DNA from: DASSTJ01 sp035707965
Lineage (GTDB): Bacteria > Actinomycetota > Actinomycetes > Actinomycetales > Angustibacteraceae
Reading direction: 5' to 3'
Assembly (NCBI GenBank): GCA_035707965.1
Contig: DASSTJ010000086.1
Coordinates: 1 to 34,144 of the forward strand
Length of the DNA stretch: 34,144 nucleotides
Both the position numbers and the translations under genes were made by a program. Under the pieces are notes generated by a model. That model was not told the DNA's origin, made no database searches, and saw only the letters and a program-made list of their open reading frames with translations. The first letter of the stretch is position 1, and each line of letters opens with the position of its first letter. Below are positions 15,362 to 23,102 of this stretch, piece by piece.

Positions 15362-15393
15362 TCCAGGGGGAGCTGGCCGCACCCGGCACGTGA
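15256..15393 (+). pseudogene. Out-of-frame GH13-like C-terminal tail (frameshifted end or remnant)
   Basis: From 15256 a frame offset from the alpha-glucosidase ORF reads 45 codons ending at TGA 15391-15393, with almost only G or C in third positions. It encodes RRLDLFGSDTEKP...VIRLQPYGVRWLRL. The ending (L-x-P-Y-x-V-x-W-L-R) resembles the last strand of the C-terminal domain in some GH13 enzymes such as amylosucrase and TreS relatives. No start codon or independent upstream coding precedes it in this frame. It is therefore either the true C-terminus reached after a frameshift or sequencing indel near 15250, or the left-over 3' end of a deleted neighbouring gene. It overlaps the end of the minus-strand fusion gene by about 70 bp. 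Confidence 0.5.
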
Positions 15394-17959
15394 GCCGGCG
15401 CATCCTGCTGCCGACGACCTCCGCCAGGCGCGTCCAGGCCCACCAGTACCCGAGGCCGATCGCCAGCGACCCGGCGAACGCCGGTACCGGATGTCCCCAG
15501 AGCACCTCCAGCGCCTGCCAGTGGATGACGTAGATGTAGAGGGACGCCGCGGCGAGCGGTCGGATGACGGGGACGAGTGCCGCGGGCACCCGGGTGACCG
15601 GGAACCACGCGAGCACGAGGACGAGCGCGATGGTGAGGCCGTCACGTCGCTCGTTGAAGGAGAACGTGCCGATCGACGCGACCACGACCAGTGAGACCAG
15701 CAGTCGCTGCCGCAGGGTGGTCACCCGCGCCAGCGCCCAGCCGAGGAAGAACAGGTAGAGCACCACGTGCGCCGATCCCTGCATGTGCGGCACCGGCAGA
15801 GGCAGCACCGGCAGCCGGAGCAGGACGAAGGCCGCCGCCGTGAGTGCGAGGGGCAGGCTGAGCGGCAGGCGCCGTTCCAGTCGCGTGAACCATGGAAGCG
15901 CGCTCAGTCCCGCGGTGAGCAGCAGCGCCCACACGAGCGCCTCGATGAACCAGAAGCGCCACGGCGGGCCCAGGTGCGGCTCGCCGACCACCCAGTTCGC
16001 GAGGAAGAAGTTGCGCGTCTCGTAGTAGCCGCCGAGCACGTGCGCTCCGACGATGACCACCAGCGTCGGGGCGACGATGCGGGCCACCGCCCGGCAGATT
16101 CCCCGGACCCGTGCCGCTCGGTCGGGTGCCGAGAGCTGGAAGCGGACCAGCTGGTAGCCGGCGACGACGAGCAGGGCGTTCGCCGAGCCCTGCAACGTCA
16201 CCAGGTCGGCATGGGTCGCGACGATGAGCAGGATCGCGAGCGCGCGCAGCCACACGCTCGACTCCACGTCGCGCCAGGCGATCCGCCGTACGGACGTCGC
16301 TCGGCGGGGGCCACCCGTCAGCCAGGCACCGTGGTGCTCGGACGCCGCCGCCGACGTCCTGGCCGGAGAGTCGTCGGCGCGCAACGCCTCCAGCTCTGCC
16401 ACGGGCGTCACGTGCCAGCTGGCCGGGAGCCGGCCCAGCAGCTCCTCCAGGCGGATCGACACCTCGACGTACGACAGCGAGTCGCCGCCGAGGCCGGCGA
16501 ACGTGGCGTCGTCAGGCACGTCGTCGCGGTGCAGCAGTGCCGCGTAGAGCTCGGCGACGGTGGTTCCGAGGTCCGCGGGATCCCCGGCCCGGTTGGTGGG
16601 AGCCGACGCGAGCACGGCGGCGTAGTCGGGCTTGCCCGACGGCAGCGTGGGGTGGTCGGCCACCGGCACGACCCGCACCGCGTCGGCGGGGGCGCCGCAC
16701 CCCATCACCGCGGCGCGCCGGACGCGCTCGCGTGCGGGAGCCGTGGCGGCGCCGACCGTCGAGAGCACCAGCAGGCCGTCGCGGCCCGCGCACCGCACGT
16801 CGTGCCCGCTCGCCCGGAGCCGCCGCTCGAGGCCGTCCAGGTCGATGCGGTGACCGAGCACCTTGATGAAGCGGGCGCGTCGGCCGGTCACCTGGAGCAA
16901 GCCTTCCGGCGTCAGCCTTCCCAGGTCGCCGGTGCGGAGCACCTCGACCGTGCGACCCAGTGCGAGGTCCTCCGGCCGGTGCGCGTAGCCGAGCATGACG
17001 TTGGGACCGTCGAAGACGATCTCCCCGTCGTCGATCGACACCGACGCACCCGGCACCGCGACGCCCACCGAGTCGGGGTGGTGGACCGCGAGATCGGGCG
17101 GAAGGTACGTCATCCGAGCGGTCGCCTCGGACTGCCCGTACATGACGAACAGGTCCCACCCGCGCTGCCGTCCGAGCGCAGCCCAGGAGCGCACCCGGTC
17201 CGGCTCCATGCGGCCCCCGGCCTGGGTCACGTAGCGCAGGTGAGGGAGGTCGCGGTCGGCGAAACCGCTTCGTTCCAGCAGCTCGAACGTGTGCGGCACG
17301 CCGGGGAACGTCGTGGCCCCTGCCTCGCGGAACAGACGCCAGAAGCACTCGTCCACGACCGAGAGCTCGGTCAGCACCACGCTGGCGCCGCGGGCAAGAT
17401 GCGTCGTCAGGACCGACAACCCGTAGCAGTACGTGAGGGGCAGGGTCAGGGCCGCTCGGTCGTCGGGGCGGATGCCGAGGTACTCGGCGATCTGCTCGGT
17501 GTTGGCCGCGAGGTTCGTCGCCGACAGCCGGACGAGCTTGGCCGAGCCGGTCGAGCCGCTGGTGCTGAGCAGCAGGGCGAGCTGCGGGTGCAGCTCGTGC
17601 GTCGACCGGGCGCGCAGCACGCTCACCGAGCCGTCCGAGCCCAGCCGCAGGTCCGGGTCGTAGGCCGCGGAGAGGCGAGCGGCCGGACCGTCCGGACCAG
17701 GAGCGGCGAGCAGCACGACGTGACCGGCGGCGAGCGCGCCCAGGTAGCCCACGACCGATGCGGTCGTGGCCCCCGCCTCGAGCAGTGCCAGGCGGCGGGG
17801 CCCGCTCAGCCGGGCGGCCAGCTGGTCGACCCTCCGGGCCAGCTCCGCGTAGCTGACCGTCTCGTCGGCTGTCACGAGCGCGGGCGCGTCGCCGTGCTCG
17901 GACAGCCGCGACATCCACGACAGGGCAGCGTCGGCCGGCGCCTCCGGGGTGATGGTCAC
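15323..17959 (-). CDS. Adenylation-carrier-acyltransferase-3 fusion protein under iron control
   Basis: An 878-residue three-part protein. Residues about 15-450 form an ANL adenylation domain: P-loop STSGSTGSAK (132-141), YGQSEAT (274-280), LRTGDLG (341-347), GRRARFIKVLGHRIDLDGLE and catalytic Lys443 in LPSGKPDY. Residues about 462-525 are a phosphopantetheine carrier with GGDSLS (Ser494). From about 566 comes a membrane acyltransferase-3 domain of roughly ten helices, with the conserved His of TM1 at 583 (ILLIVATHAD). There is no condensation or thioesterase domain. Predicted action: activate an unidentified acid, load it on the carrier, and pass it across or at the membrane to an acceptor. 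The start is the GTG at 17959, directly behind a DtxR-type iron box shared with fbpA. The last ~25 residues look non-conserved, where the gene overlaps the alpha-glucosidase tail. The substrate and product are unknown. Confidence 0.85.
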   Translation of the reverse strand: MTITPEAPADAALSWMSRLSEHGDAPALVTADETVSYAELARRVDQLAARLSGPRRLALLEAGATTASVVGYLGALAAGHVVLLAAPGPDGPAARLSAAYDPDLRLGSDGSVSVLRARSTHELHPQLALLLSTSGSTGSAKLVRLSATNLAANTEQIAEYLGIRPDDRAALTLPLTYCYGLSVLTTHLARGASVVLTELSVVDECFWRLFREAGATTFPGVPHTFELLERSGFADRDLPHLRYVTQAGGRMEPDRVRSWAALGRQRGWDLFVMYGQSEATARMTYLPPDLAVHHPDSVGVAVPGASVSIDDGEIVFDGPNVMLGYAHRPEDLALGRTVEVLRTGDLGRLTPEGLLQVTGRRARFIKVLGHRIDLDGLERRLRASGHDVRCAGRDGLLVLSTVGAATAPARERVRRAAVMGCGAPADAVRVVPVADHPTLPSGKPDYAAVLASAPTNRAGDPADLGTTVAELYAALLHRDDVPDDATFAGLGGDSLSYVEVSIRLEELLGRLPASWHVTPVAELEALRADDSPARTSAAASEHHGAWLTGGPRRATSVRRIAWRDVESSVWLRALAILLIVATHADLVTLQGSANALLVVAGYQLVRFQLSAPDRAARVRGICRAVARIVAPTLVVIVGAHVLGGYYETRNFFLANWVVGEPHLGPPWRFWFIEALVWALLLTAGLSALPWFTRLERRLPLSLPLALTAAAFVLLRLPVLPLPVPHMQGSAHVVLYLFFLGWALARVTTLRQRLLVSLVVVASIGTFSFNERRDGLTIALVLVLAWFPVTRVPAALVPVIRPLAAASLYIYVIHWQALEVLWGHPVPAFAGSLAIGLGYWWAWTRLAEVVGSRMRRLTCRVRPAPPGSTEASGPRTAAA

Positions 17960-17972
17960 GCGGGCCAGTGAA

Positions 17973-17991
17973 TAAGGTTAGGCTTGCCTAA
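17973..17991. promoter_or_regulatory. DtxR/IdeR-type iron box shared by two divergent transcripts
   Basis: TAAGGTTAGGCTTGCCTAA matches the 19-bp DtxR/IdeR consensus TTAGGTTAGGCTAACCTAA at 16 of 19 positions. It lies 14 bp from the start of the adenylation fusion gene (minus) and about 50 bp from fbpA (plus). A minus-strand -10-like TATTCA overlaps its edge. Iron-loaded DtxR/IdeR should repress both directions, so both would be expressed under iron limitation. Confidence 0.85.
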
Positions 17992-18042
17992 AGCAAGCCA
18001 GAGGCGGTCGGCGTCTCTGCACCCGTGCTGAGGAGCCGCTCC

Positions 18043-19077
18043 GTGATCTGCCGTCGTGCGCTGCTGTCTGTCGCCGTGGCCAGCGTGTCAGCACTGGTGC
18101 TGAGCGCGTGCGGCAACGACAGCCTCGAAGCGGGGGGATCGCTCGACTCCTCGAAGCTCACCATCTACAGCGCCCAGCACAAGAACCTGACCGAGGCGTG
18201 GGCGAAGGCCTTCCAGGAGAAGACGGGGATCAAGGTCCAGATCCGCTTCGGCAACGACTCCTCGATGGGCGCGCAGATCGTCCAGGAGGGTGACCGGTCG
18301 CCTGCCGACGTGTTCCTCACCGAGAACTCTCCGGCCATGACCACGGTGCAGAACGCCGACCTGCTGGCACCCGTGGACGCGGCGACCCTCGCACAGGTCG
18401 ATCCCACGTTCGTGCCGTCCAGCAAGAAGTGGGTCGGCATCGCGGCGCGGTCGACGGTCCTGGTCTACAACCCCGGCAAGATCTCCGAAGCACAGCTGCC
18501 GACGTCCCTCATGGATCTCGCCGACCCGAAGTACGCCGGCCAGTGGGGAGCGGCCGCCGGGGGCGCGGACTTCCAGGCCATCGTCTCGGCGATCCTGGAG
18601 ATGAAGGGCGAGAAGGCGACCGCGGACTGGCTCGCCGGCCTCAAGTCCGGCGCGAAGATCTACCAGAACAACATCGCGACGATGAAGGCCGTCAACTCGG
18701 GCCAGGTGCCGATGGGCGTGATCTACCACTACTACTGGTACCGCGACCAGGCGCTCGAGAAGGCCAGCAGCGGCAGCACGAGGCTGCACTACTTCAAGCA
18801 CCAGGACCCGGGGGCGTTCGTCAGTCTCTCCGGTGGCGCCGTGCTCGCCTCGAGCAAGCACGCCGCAGACGCCCAGAAGTTCCTGGCGTTCGTGACGAGC
18901 CCGACCGGGCAGAAGATGCTCTCCTCCACCGACACGATGGAGTACGCCGTCGGCAAGGGCGTCGCGTCCGACCCGGCGCTCCCACCGCTCGACTCGCTCG
19001 AGGCGCCGTCCATCGACCCGTTCACGCTCAACGGGCCGAAGGTGATCGAGCTGATGACCACCGCCGGGTTGCTGTAG
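18043..19077 (+). CDS. fbpA: Ferric-iron ABC transporter substrate-binding lipoprotein
   Basis: A 344-residue exported lipoprotein that captures Fe3+ outside the membrane. The N-terminus VICRRALLSVAVASVSALVL leads to the lipobox LSAC with lipidated Cys23. The mature part begins LTIYSAQHKNLTEAWAKAF, typical of FbpA/FutA iron-binding proteins. It keeps the tyrosine cluster of the metal site, HYYWYRD, with the Tyr-Tyr pair at about 230-231. The GTG at 18043 is preferred because GAGGAG (18030-18035) lies 7 nt before it. The in-frame GTG at 18025 lies upstream of that site. It is first of the fbpABC operon: the permease gene starts directly after its stop. The iron box at 17973 controls it. Fe3+ rather than another substrate is inferred from the tyrosines plus the iron box. 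Confidence 0.92.
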   Translation: MICRRALLSVAVASVSALVLSACGNDSLEAGGSLDSSKLTIYSAQHKNLTEAWAKAFQEKTGIKVQIRFGNDSSMGAQIVQEGDRSPADVFLTENSPAMTTVQNADLLAPVDAATLAQVDPTFVPSSKKWVGIAARSTVLVYNPGKISEAQLPTSLMDLADPKYAGQWGAAAGGADFQAIVSAILEMKGEKATADWLAGLKSGAKIYQNNIATMKAVNSGQVPMGVIYHYYWYRDQALEKASSGSTRLHYFKHQDPGAFVSLSGGAVLASSKHAADAQKFLAFVTSPTGQKMLSSTDTMEYAVGKGVASDPALPPLDSLEAPSIDPFTLNGPKVIELMTTAGLL

Positions 19078-20691
19078 GTGACGAGCACGGCGCCCAGTAC
19101 CAGGCAGCCGTCGGGGCCTCGCACTCCGACGGCCGGTGACTCCTCGCCCCGGTCTGGCCGGCGCACCTCGACGACCGGGCGCGGGCTGCTGCCGGTGAAG
19201 CTGGCGGCGATGGTGGTCGCGGTGCTCTGCGCGCTCCCGGCGGTCGTCGTGGTCGCCAAGGCGCTCGAGTCCGGCCTTGGCGAGGCGGTCGACCTCGTGT
19301 GGCGCGCGCGGGTCTGGGAGCTGTTCAGCAACACGGTGTCGCTGGTCGTGCTGGTCTGCGTCATCACGACCACCCTGGGCGTCGGAGCGGCGTGGCTCGT
19401 GGAGCGGACGACGTTGCCGGGGGCCGGCTTCTGGCGCGTCGCCCTCGTCGCCCCGCTGGCGGTACCGGCGTTCGTGAACAGCTTCGTGTGGGCTGACCTG
19501 CTGCCCGGCCTCGAGGGGCTGGGCGGAGCGGTCCTGGTCACGTCGCTCTCCTACTTCCCCTTCGTCTTCCTCCCGGTGGCGGCCGTGCTCCGCTCGCTCG
19601 ACCAGGGCATGGAAGAGGCCGCGCGTGCGCTCGGGCTCGGGCCGTGGCGCACCTTCACGCGGGTCGTCCTGGCCGAGGTGCGCCCCGCCGTCGTCGGCGG
19701 CGTGCTGCTGGTCGGCCTGCACCTGCTGTCCGAGTTCGGCGCCCTGGAGATGCTGCGGTTCCCGACGTTCACCACGGCGATCCTCGACCAGTTCGAGGTC
19801 GCTTTCGACAACCGCTCGGGCAGTGTGCTCGCCACGGTGCTGATCGCGCTCGCCGTCACGGTCCTGACCCTCGACTGGCTGGCCCGCGGCCGCTCGCGGC
19901 ACGCGCGTCTCGGCTCCGGTGCCACTCGTCGCCCGACACCAGCGCGACTGGGCCGCGCGACGCCGCTGGCGCTGCTCGCCGTCGGGGCTCTGTCCCTGCT
20001 CGCGGTCGGTGTGCCGGTGTGGCGACTCGCCCGCTGGCTGGTGCGGCCGGACCAGGCGTCGGAGCCGATCGCGCTCCTTCCCGCGCTGGGTTCCACGGTG
20101 CAGCTGGCGCTCGCGGCCGCACTCGTCGCGACGCTCGCCACCCTGCCTGCGGCCTGGCTCCTCGCGTCGCGGCGCACCTGGCTCACCCTGCTGCTGGAGC
20201 GGGTGACGTACGTGGCGGCGTCCCTGCCCGGCGTCGTCGTCGCGCTCGCCCTGATCACGCTCACGCTCGACCTGGTCAGCCCGCTGTACCAGACCGCCTG
20301 GGTGCTCGTCGCCGCCTACGTCATCCTCTTCATCCCGCGGGCGATGGTCTCGACCCGCGCGGCCGTCGCCCAGGTGCCTCCCGAGCTGGCCGATGCAGCA
20401 CGCGCGCTGGGGGACCGCCCGCTCGCGGCCTTCCTCCGCGTTCAGCTGCCTCTGTCGTTGCGTGGGACGATGGCCGGGTTCGCGCTCGTCTTCATCGCCG
20501 TCAGCACCGAGCTGACGGCGACGCTGCTGCTGGCGCCGACGGGAACGACGACGCTCGCCACCGCGTTCTGGGACGCGAGCGCGGTGCTGGACTACGCCGC
20601 CGCCGCCCCCTACGCGGTCGCGATGGTGCTGCTGTCCGCACCGCTCACGTACCTGCTGCTGCGGAGCAAGAGCGAGGAACCGCTGACATGA
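19078..20691 (+). CDS. fbpB: Ferric-iron ABC transporter permease (fused, two-domain)
   Basis: A 537-residue membrane protein with about 12 hydrophobic helices in two homologous halves, as in FbpB/SfuB. Each half carries an EAA loop that contacts the ATPase: EEAARALGLGPWRTF (around residue 180) and ADAARALGDRPLAAF (around 438). The first ~40 residues are a hydrophilic Ser/Thr/Pro-rich stretch before TM1. The GTG start immediately follows the fbpA TAG, and the stop overlaps the fbpC ATG as ATGA, so the three genes form a tightly coupled operon. It forms the membrane channel of the Fe3+ importer. Confidence 0.92.
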   Translation: MTSTAPSTRQPSGPRTPTAGDSSPRSGRRTSTTGRGLLPVKLAAMVVAVLCALPAVVVVAKALESGLGEAVDLVWRARVWELFSNTVSLVVLVCVITTTLGVGAAWLVERTTLPGAGFWRVALVAPLAVPAFVNSFVWADLLPGLEGLGGAVLVTSLSYFPFVFLPVAAVLRSLDQGMEEAARALGLGPWRTFTRVVLAEVRPAVVGGVLLVGLHLLSEFGALEMLRFPTFTTAILDQFEVAFDNRSGSVLATVLIALAVTVLTLDWLARGRSRHARLGSGATRRPTPARLGRATPLALLAVGALSLLAVGVPVWRLARWLVRPDQASEPIALLPALGSTVQLALAAALVATLATLPAAWLLASRRTWLTLLLERVTYVAASLPGVVVALALITLTLDLVSPLYQTAWVLVAAYVILFIPRAMVSTRAAVAQVPPELADAARALGDRPLAAFLRVQLPLSLRGTMAGFALVFIAVSTELTATLLLAPTGTTTLATAFWDASAVLDYAAAAPYAVAMVLLSAPLTYLLLRSKSEEPLT

Positions 20692-21758
20692 AGGCCCTTC
20701 ACCTGTCGGGCATCACGGCGTCCCACCAGGGCACGCGGGTGCTGCACGGCATCGACCTTTCGGTGCCGGCAGGCACGACCACCGCCGTCCTCGGGCCCTC
20801 GGGGTGCGGCAAGACCACGCTGCTCCGCGTCATCGCGGGGTTCCTGCGGCCCGACACCGGCGAGGTCCGGGTCGGCGACGAGGTCGTCGTCGGCGACGAC
20901 ACCTGGGTCGCGCCGGAGAAGCGGGGTCTCGGCTACGTCGCCCAGGAGGGCAACCTCTTCCCTCACCTCAGCGTGGCGGGCAACATCACGTACGGGTTGT
21001 CGCGACGTGACCGCCGGGCACGGTCGCGCGTGGGCGAGCTGCTCGAGCTCGTCGGCCTGCCGGCTGACCTCGGGACCCGGCGGCCCGACCAGCTGTCCGG
21101 GGGCCAGCAGCAGCGGGTCGCGCTCGCGCGGGCACTGGCTCGGCGCCCTGACGTCGTGCTCCTGGACGAGCCGTTCTCGGCCCTCGATCCGGCGCTGCGG
21201 GTCGCCACCCGTGAAGCGGTGGCCGCTGCGCTCGCGCACGAGCGGGCGACCGTGGTCCTGGTGACCCACGACCAGGCCGAGGCGTTGTCCTTCGCCGACC
21301 AGATCGCGGTGATGCGCGACGGCGTGGTCACCCAGGCCGGCCCGCCGGCCGAGGTCTACGAGCGGCCGAAGGACCGGCTCGCCGCGTCCTCGCTGGGGGA
21401 GGCGTGCTTCGTGCCGGGGACGGTCCACGACGGTGTCGTGACATGTGCCCTCGGTGTGCTCTCCGTGCCGGGAGGGGACGGCTTCACCGGCGCGTGCGAC
21501 GTGCTCCTGCGACCCGAGCAGCTCCGGCTCTCAGAACCCGGCGAGACGGGCACGGTGGGTGCGTGCATCGGCGAGGTGGTCAAGGCGCAGTACTTCGGGC
21601 ACGACGCACTCGTCCAGCTGCGGATCGCCGGGGCGCCCGACGCCCCGGTCGTCGTGGCCGCCCGCACGTTCGGTGCCACGGTCCCGACGGTCGGCTCGCG
21701 CGTCGCCGTCTCGGTCGACGGGCCGCCGCACCTGCTGCCGGCCACCACCACGAGCTGA
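20688..21758 (+). CDS. fbpC: Ferric-iron ABC transporter ATP-binding protein
   Basis: A 356-residue ABC ATPase powering the Fe3+ importer from the cytoplasm. It shows Walker A GPSGCGKT (36-43), the Q-loop region GYVAQEGNLFPHL, the signature LSGGQQQRVALARAL, Walker B VVLLDEPFSALD and the H-loop LVTHDQAEAL. A C-terminal regulatory TOBE-like domain follows (about 245-356, with CDVLLRPEQLRL). The ATG at 20688 overlaps the permease stop as ATGA, with GAGGAA about 9 nt upstream. The order substrate-binding protein, permease, ATPase matches fbpABC. A small inverted repeat 17 nt after its stop may end the operon. Confidence 0.93.
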   Translation: MKALHLSGITASHQGTRVLHGIDLSVPAGTTTAVLGPSGCGKTTLLRVIAGFLRPDTGEVRVGDEVVVGDDTWVAPEKRGLGYVAQEGNLFPHLSVAGNITYGLSRRDRRARSRVGELLELVGLPADLGTRRPDQLSGGQQQRVALARALARRPDVVLLDEPFSALDPALRVATREAVAAALAHERATVVLVTHDQAEALSFADQIAVMRDGVVTQAGPPAEVYERPKDRLAASSLGEACFVPGTVHDGVVTCALGVLSVPGGDGFTGACDVLLRPEQLRLSEPGETGTVGACIGEVVKAQYFGHDALVQLRIAGAPDAPVVVAARTFGATVPTVGSRVAVSVDGPPHLLPATTTS

Positions 21759-21774
21759 CAGCATCACGCCCGCC

Positions 21775-21801
21775 CTGTCGAGACGGCAGCCTGGTCGACA
21801 G
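21775..21801 (+). terminator. Short inverted repeat after fbpC
   Basis: CTGTCGA (21775-21781) and TCGACAG (21795-21801) form a perfect 7-bp stem with a 13-nt loop, starting 17 nt after the fbpC stop. It is a possible transcription end for the iron operon. No T-run follows. It could instead be an operator for the MFS gene that starts at 21840. Confidence 0.35.
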
Positions 21802-21839
21802 TGCTTGCCTGCGCGTGACGGGCGCGGCACAGTCAGCCC

Positions 21840-23102
21840 GTGACCGATGCCCTTGACGCCACTCGGCGTCGGACCGCGGCCTCGGGCTACGCGGAGCCGA
21901 CGGAGCCGGTCGGCGGCTGGTGGACGGCGCGGTTCGCGCTCGTCTGGTTCGGCGCCTGGATGGGCACGCTGGTACCGGTGCAGCTGCTGCTGCCCGAGCA
22001 GCTCGAGAAGCTCGACCCGGTGCACAAGGTGCGCGACTTCGGCCTGGTGAACGGGCTCACCGGCGTCCTCGCCCTGGTCACGCTGCCGCTCCTGGGGGCG
22101 TGGTGCGACCGCACCACGTCGCGGTTCGGACGCCGGCGCGTCTGGGTGCTCTCCGGAGCGGTGGTCTTCGCCGCGGGGCTGGTGGCGACCGGGCTGCAGA
22201 CGCACTGGGTCGGTGTCGGCCTCGCGTGGCTCGTCGCGTCGTCGGGCATGAACGCGGCCTCGGTCGGCCTGACCGCCACGGTGGCGGACCGCGTGCCCGA
22301 GCGCCAGCGCGGCACCATCTCGGGCGCCCTGTACGGCCCCCAGGCGGTCGGCGTCGTCGTCGGGCTGCTCCTCGTGACGACGGTCGTGACGTCGGTCCGA
22401 GGCGGATACGTCCTGCTGGCGGTCGCGGTGCTGGTGTGCGCGGCGCCGTTCGTCCTCCGCTACCGCGAGGCCGTCGTGCCGGGGGCGCCCCGGCTGTCGG
22501 CGGCGGAGGTGGTCGCGGGCCTGTGGGAGGTGCCGCGGCACAACCGGGACTTCGCGTGGGCCTTCGGCAGTCGCATCCTCGTCAACCTCGGTAACGCCCT
22601 CGGCACGACGTACCTCCTGTACTTCCTCACCGACGGGCTGAAGGTGGCCGACCCCGAGGGCGAGCTGCTCGTCCTCACCGTCATCTACCTCGTGTTCACG
22701 CTCATCGCGACGTTCGCCGGCGGCTACCTCTCGGACCGCTACTGCCGCCGCCGCGTCTTCGTCGCGGTCGCCTCCTGCCTGCAGGCGGTGGCGGCGCTCA
22801 TGCTGGCGGGCTTCCCCAGCCTCGGCGTCGCGATGGTGGGCGCGGGCTTCCTCGGTGCGGGCTACGGCGCCTTCATGTCGGTCGACCAGGCCCTCGTCAC
22901 GCAGGTGCTGCCGGACGCGGCCTCGCGGGCGAAGGACCTGGGCATCATGAACATCGGCTCCGTCGGCCCGCAGGCGCTCGCTCCGCTGCTGGCGAGCCTG
23001 CTCATCAGCACGCTCGGCGGCTACCCGACGCTCTTCGCCGTGGCCGGCGTGACGACGCTGCTGGGCGCGGCGATCGTCTACCGCGTGCGGTCCGTCGCCT
23101 GA
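21840..23102 (+). CDS. MFS transporter, probable sugar/glucoside permease
   Basis: A 420-residue integral membrane protein with 12 predicted helices of the major facilitator superfamily. It has a motif-A-like loop after TM2 (GAWCDRTTSRFGRRRVWV) and a second equivalent in the C-terminal half (GGYLSDRYCRRRVFV). Its general layout resembles the SLC45/GPH-like sugar permeases often found with glycosidases. The convergent neighbour is a GH1 beta-glucosidase, so uptake of a beta-glucoside is a reasonable inference, but no substrate residues are recognisable. The GTG at 21840 has no ribosome site. CACAGT (21828-21833) lies 6 nt upstream, compatible with a leaderless transcript. Its 3' end overlaps the GH1 gene by 25 bp, tail to tail. 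Confidence 0.85.
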   Translation: MTDALDATRRRTAASGYAEPTEPVGGWWTARFALVWFGAWMGTLVPVQLLLPEQLEKLDPVHKVRDFGLVNGLTGVLALVTLPLLGAWCDRTTSRFGRRRVWVLSGAVVFAAGLVATGLQTHWVGVGLAWLVASSGMNAASVGLTATVADRVPERQRGTISGALYGPQAVGVVVGLLLVTTVVTSVRGGYVLLAVAVLVCAAPFVLRYREAVVPGAPRLSAAEVVAGLWEVPRHNRDFAWAFGSRILVNLGNALGTTYLLYFLTDGLKVADPEGELLVLTVIYLVFTLIATFAGGYLSDRYCRRRVFVAVASCLQAVAALMLAGFPSLGVAMVGAGFLGAGYGAFMSVDQALVTQVLPDAASRAKDLGIMNIGSVGPQALAPLLASLLISTLGGYPTLFAVAGVTTLLGAAIVYRVRSVA

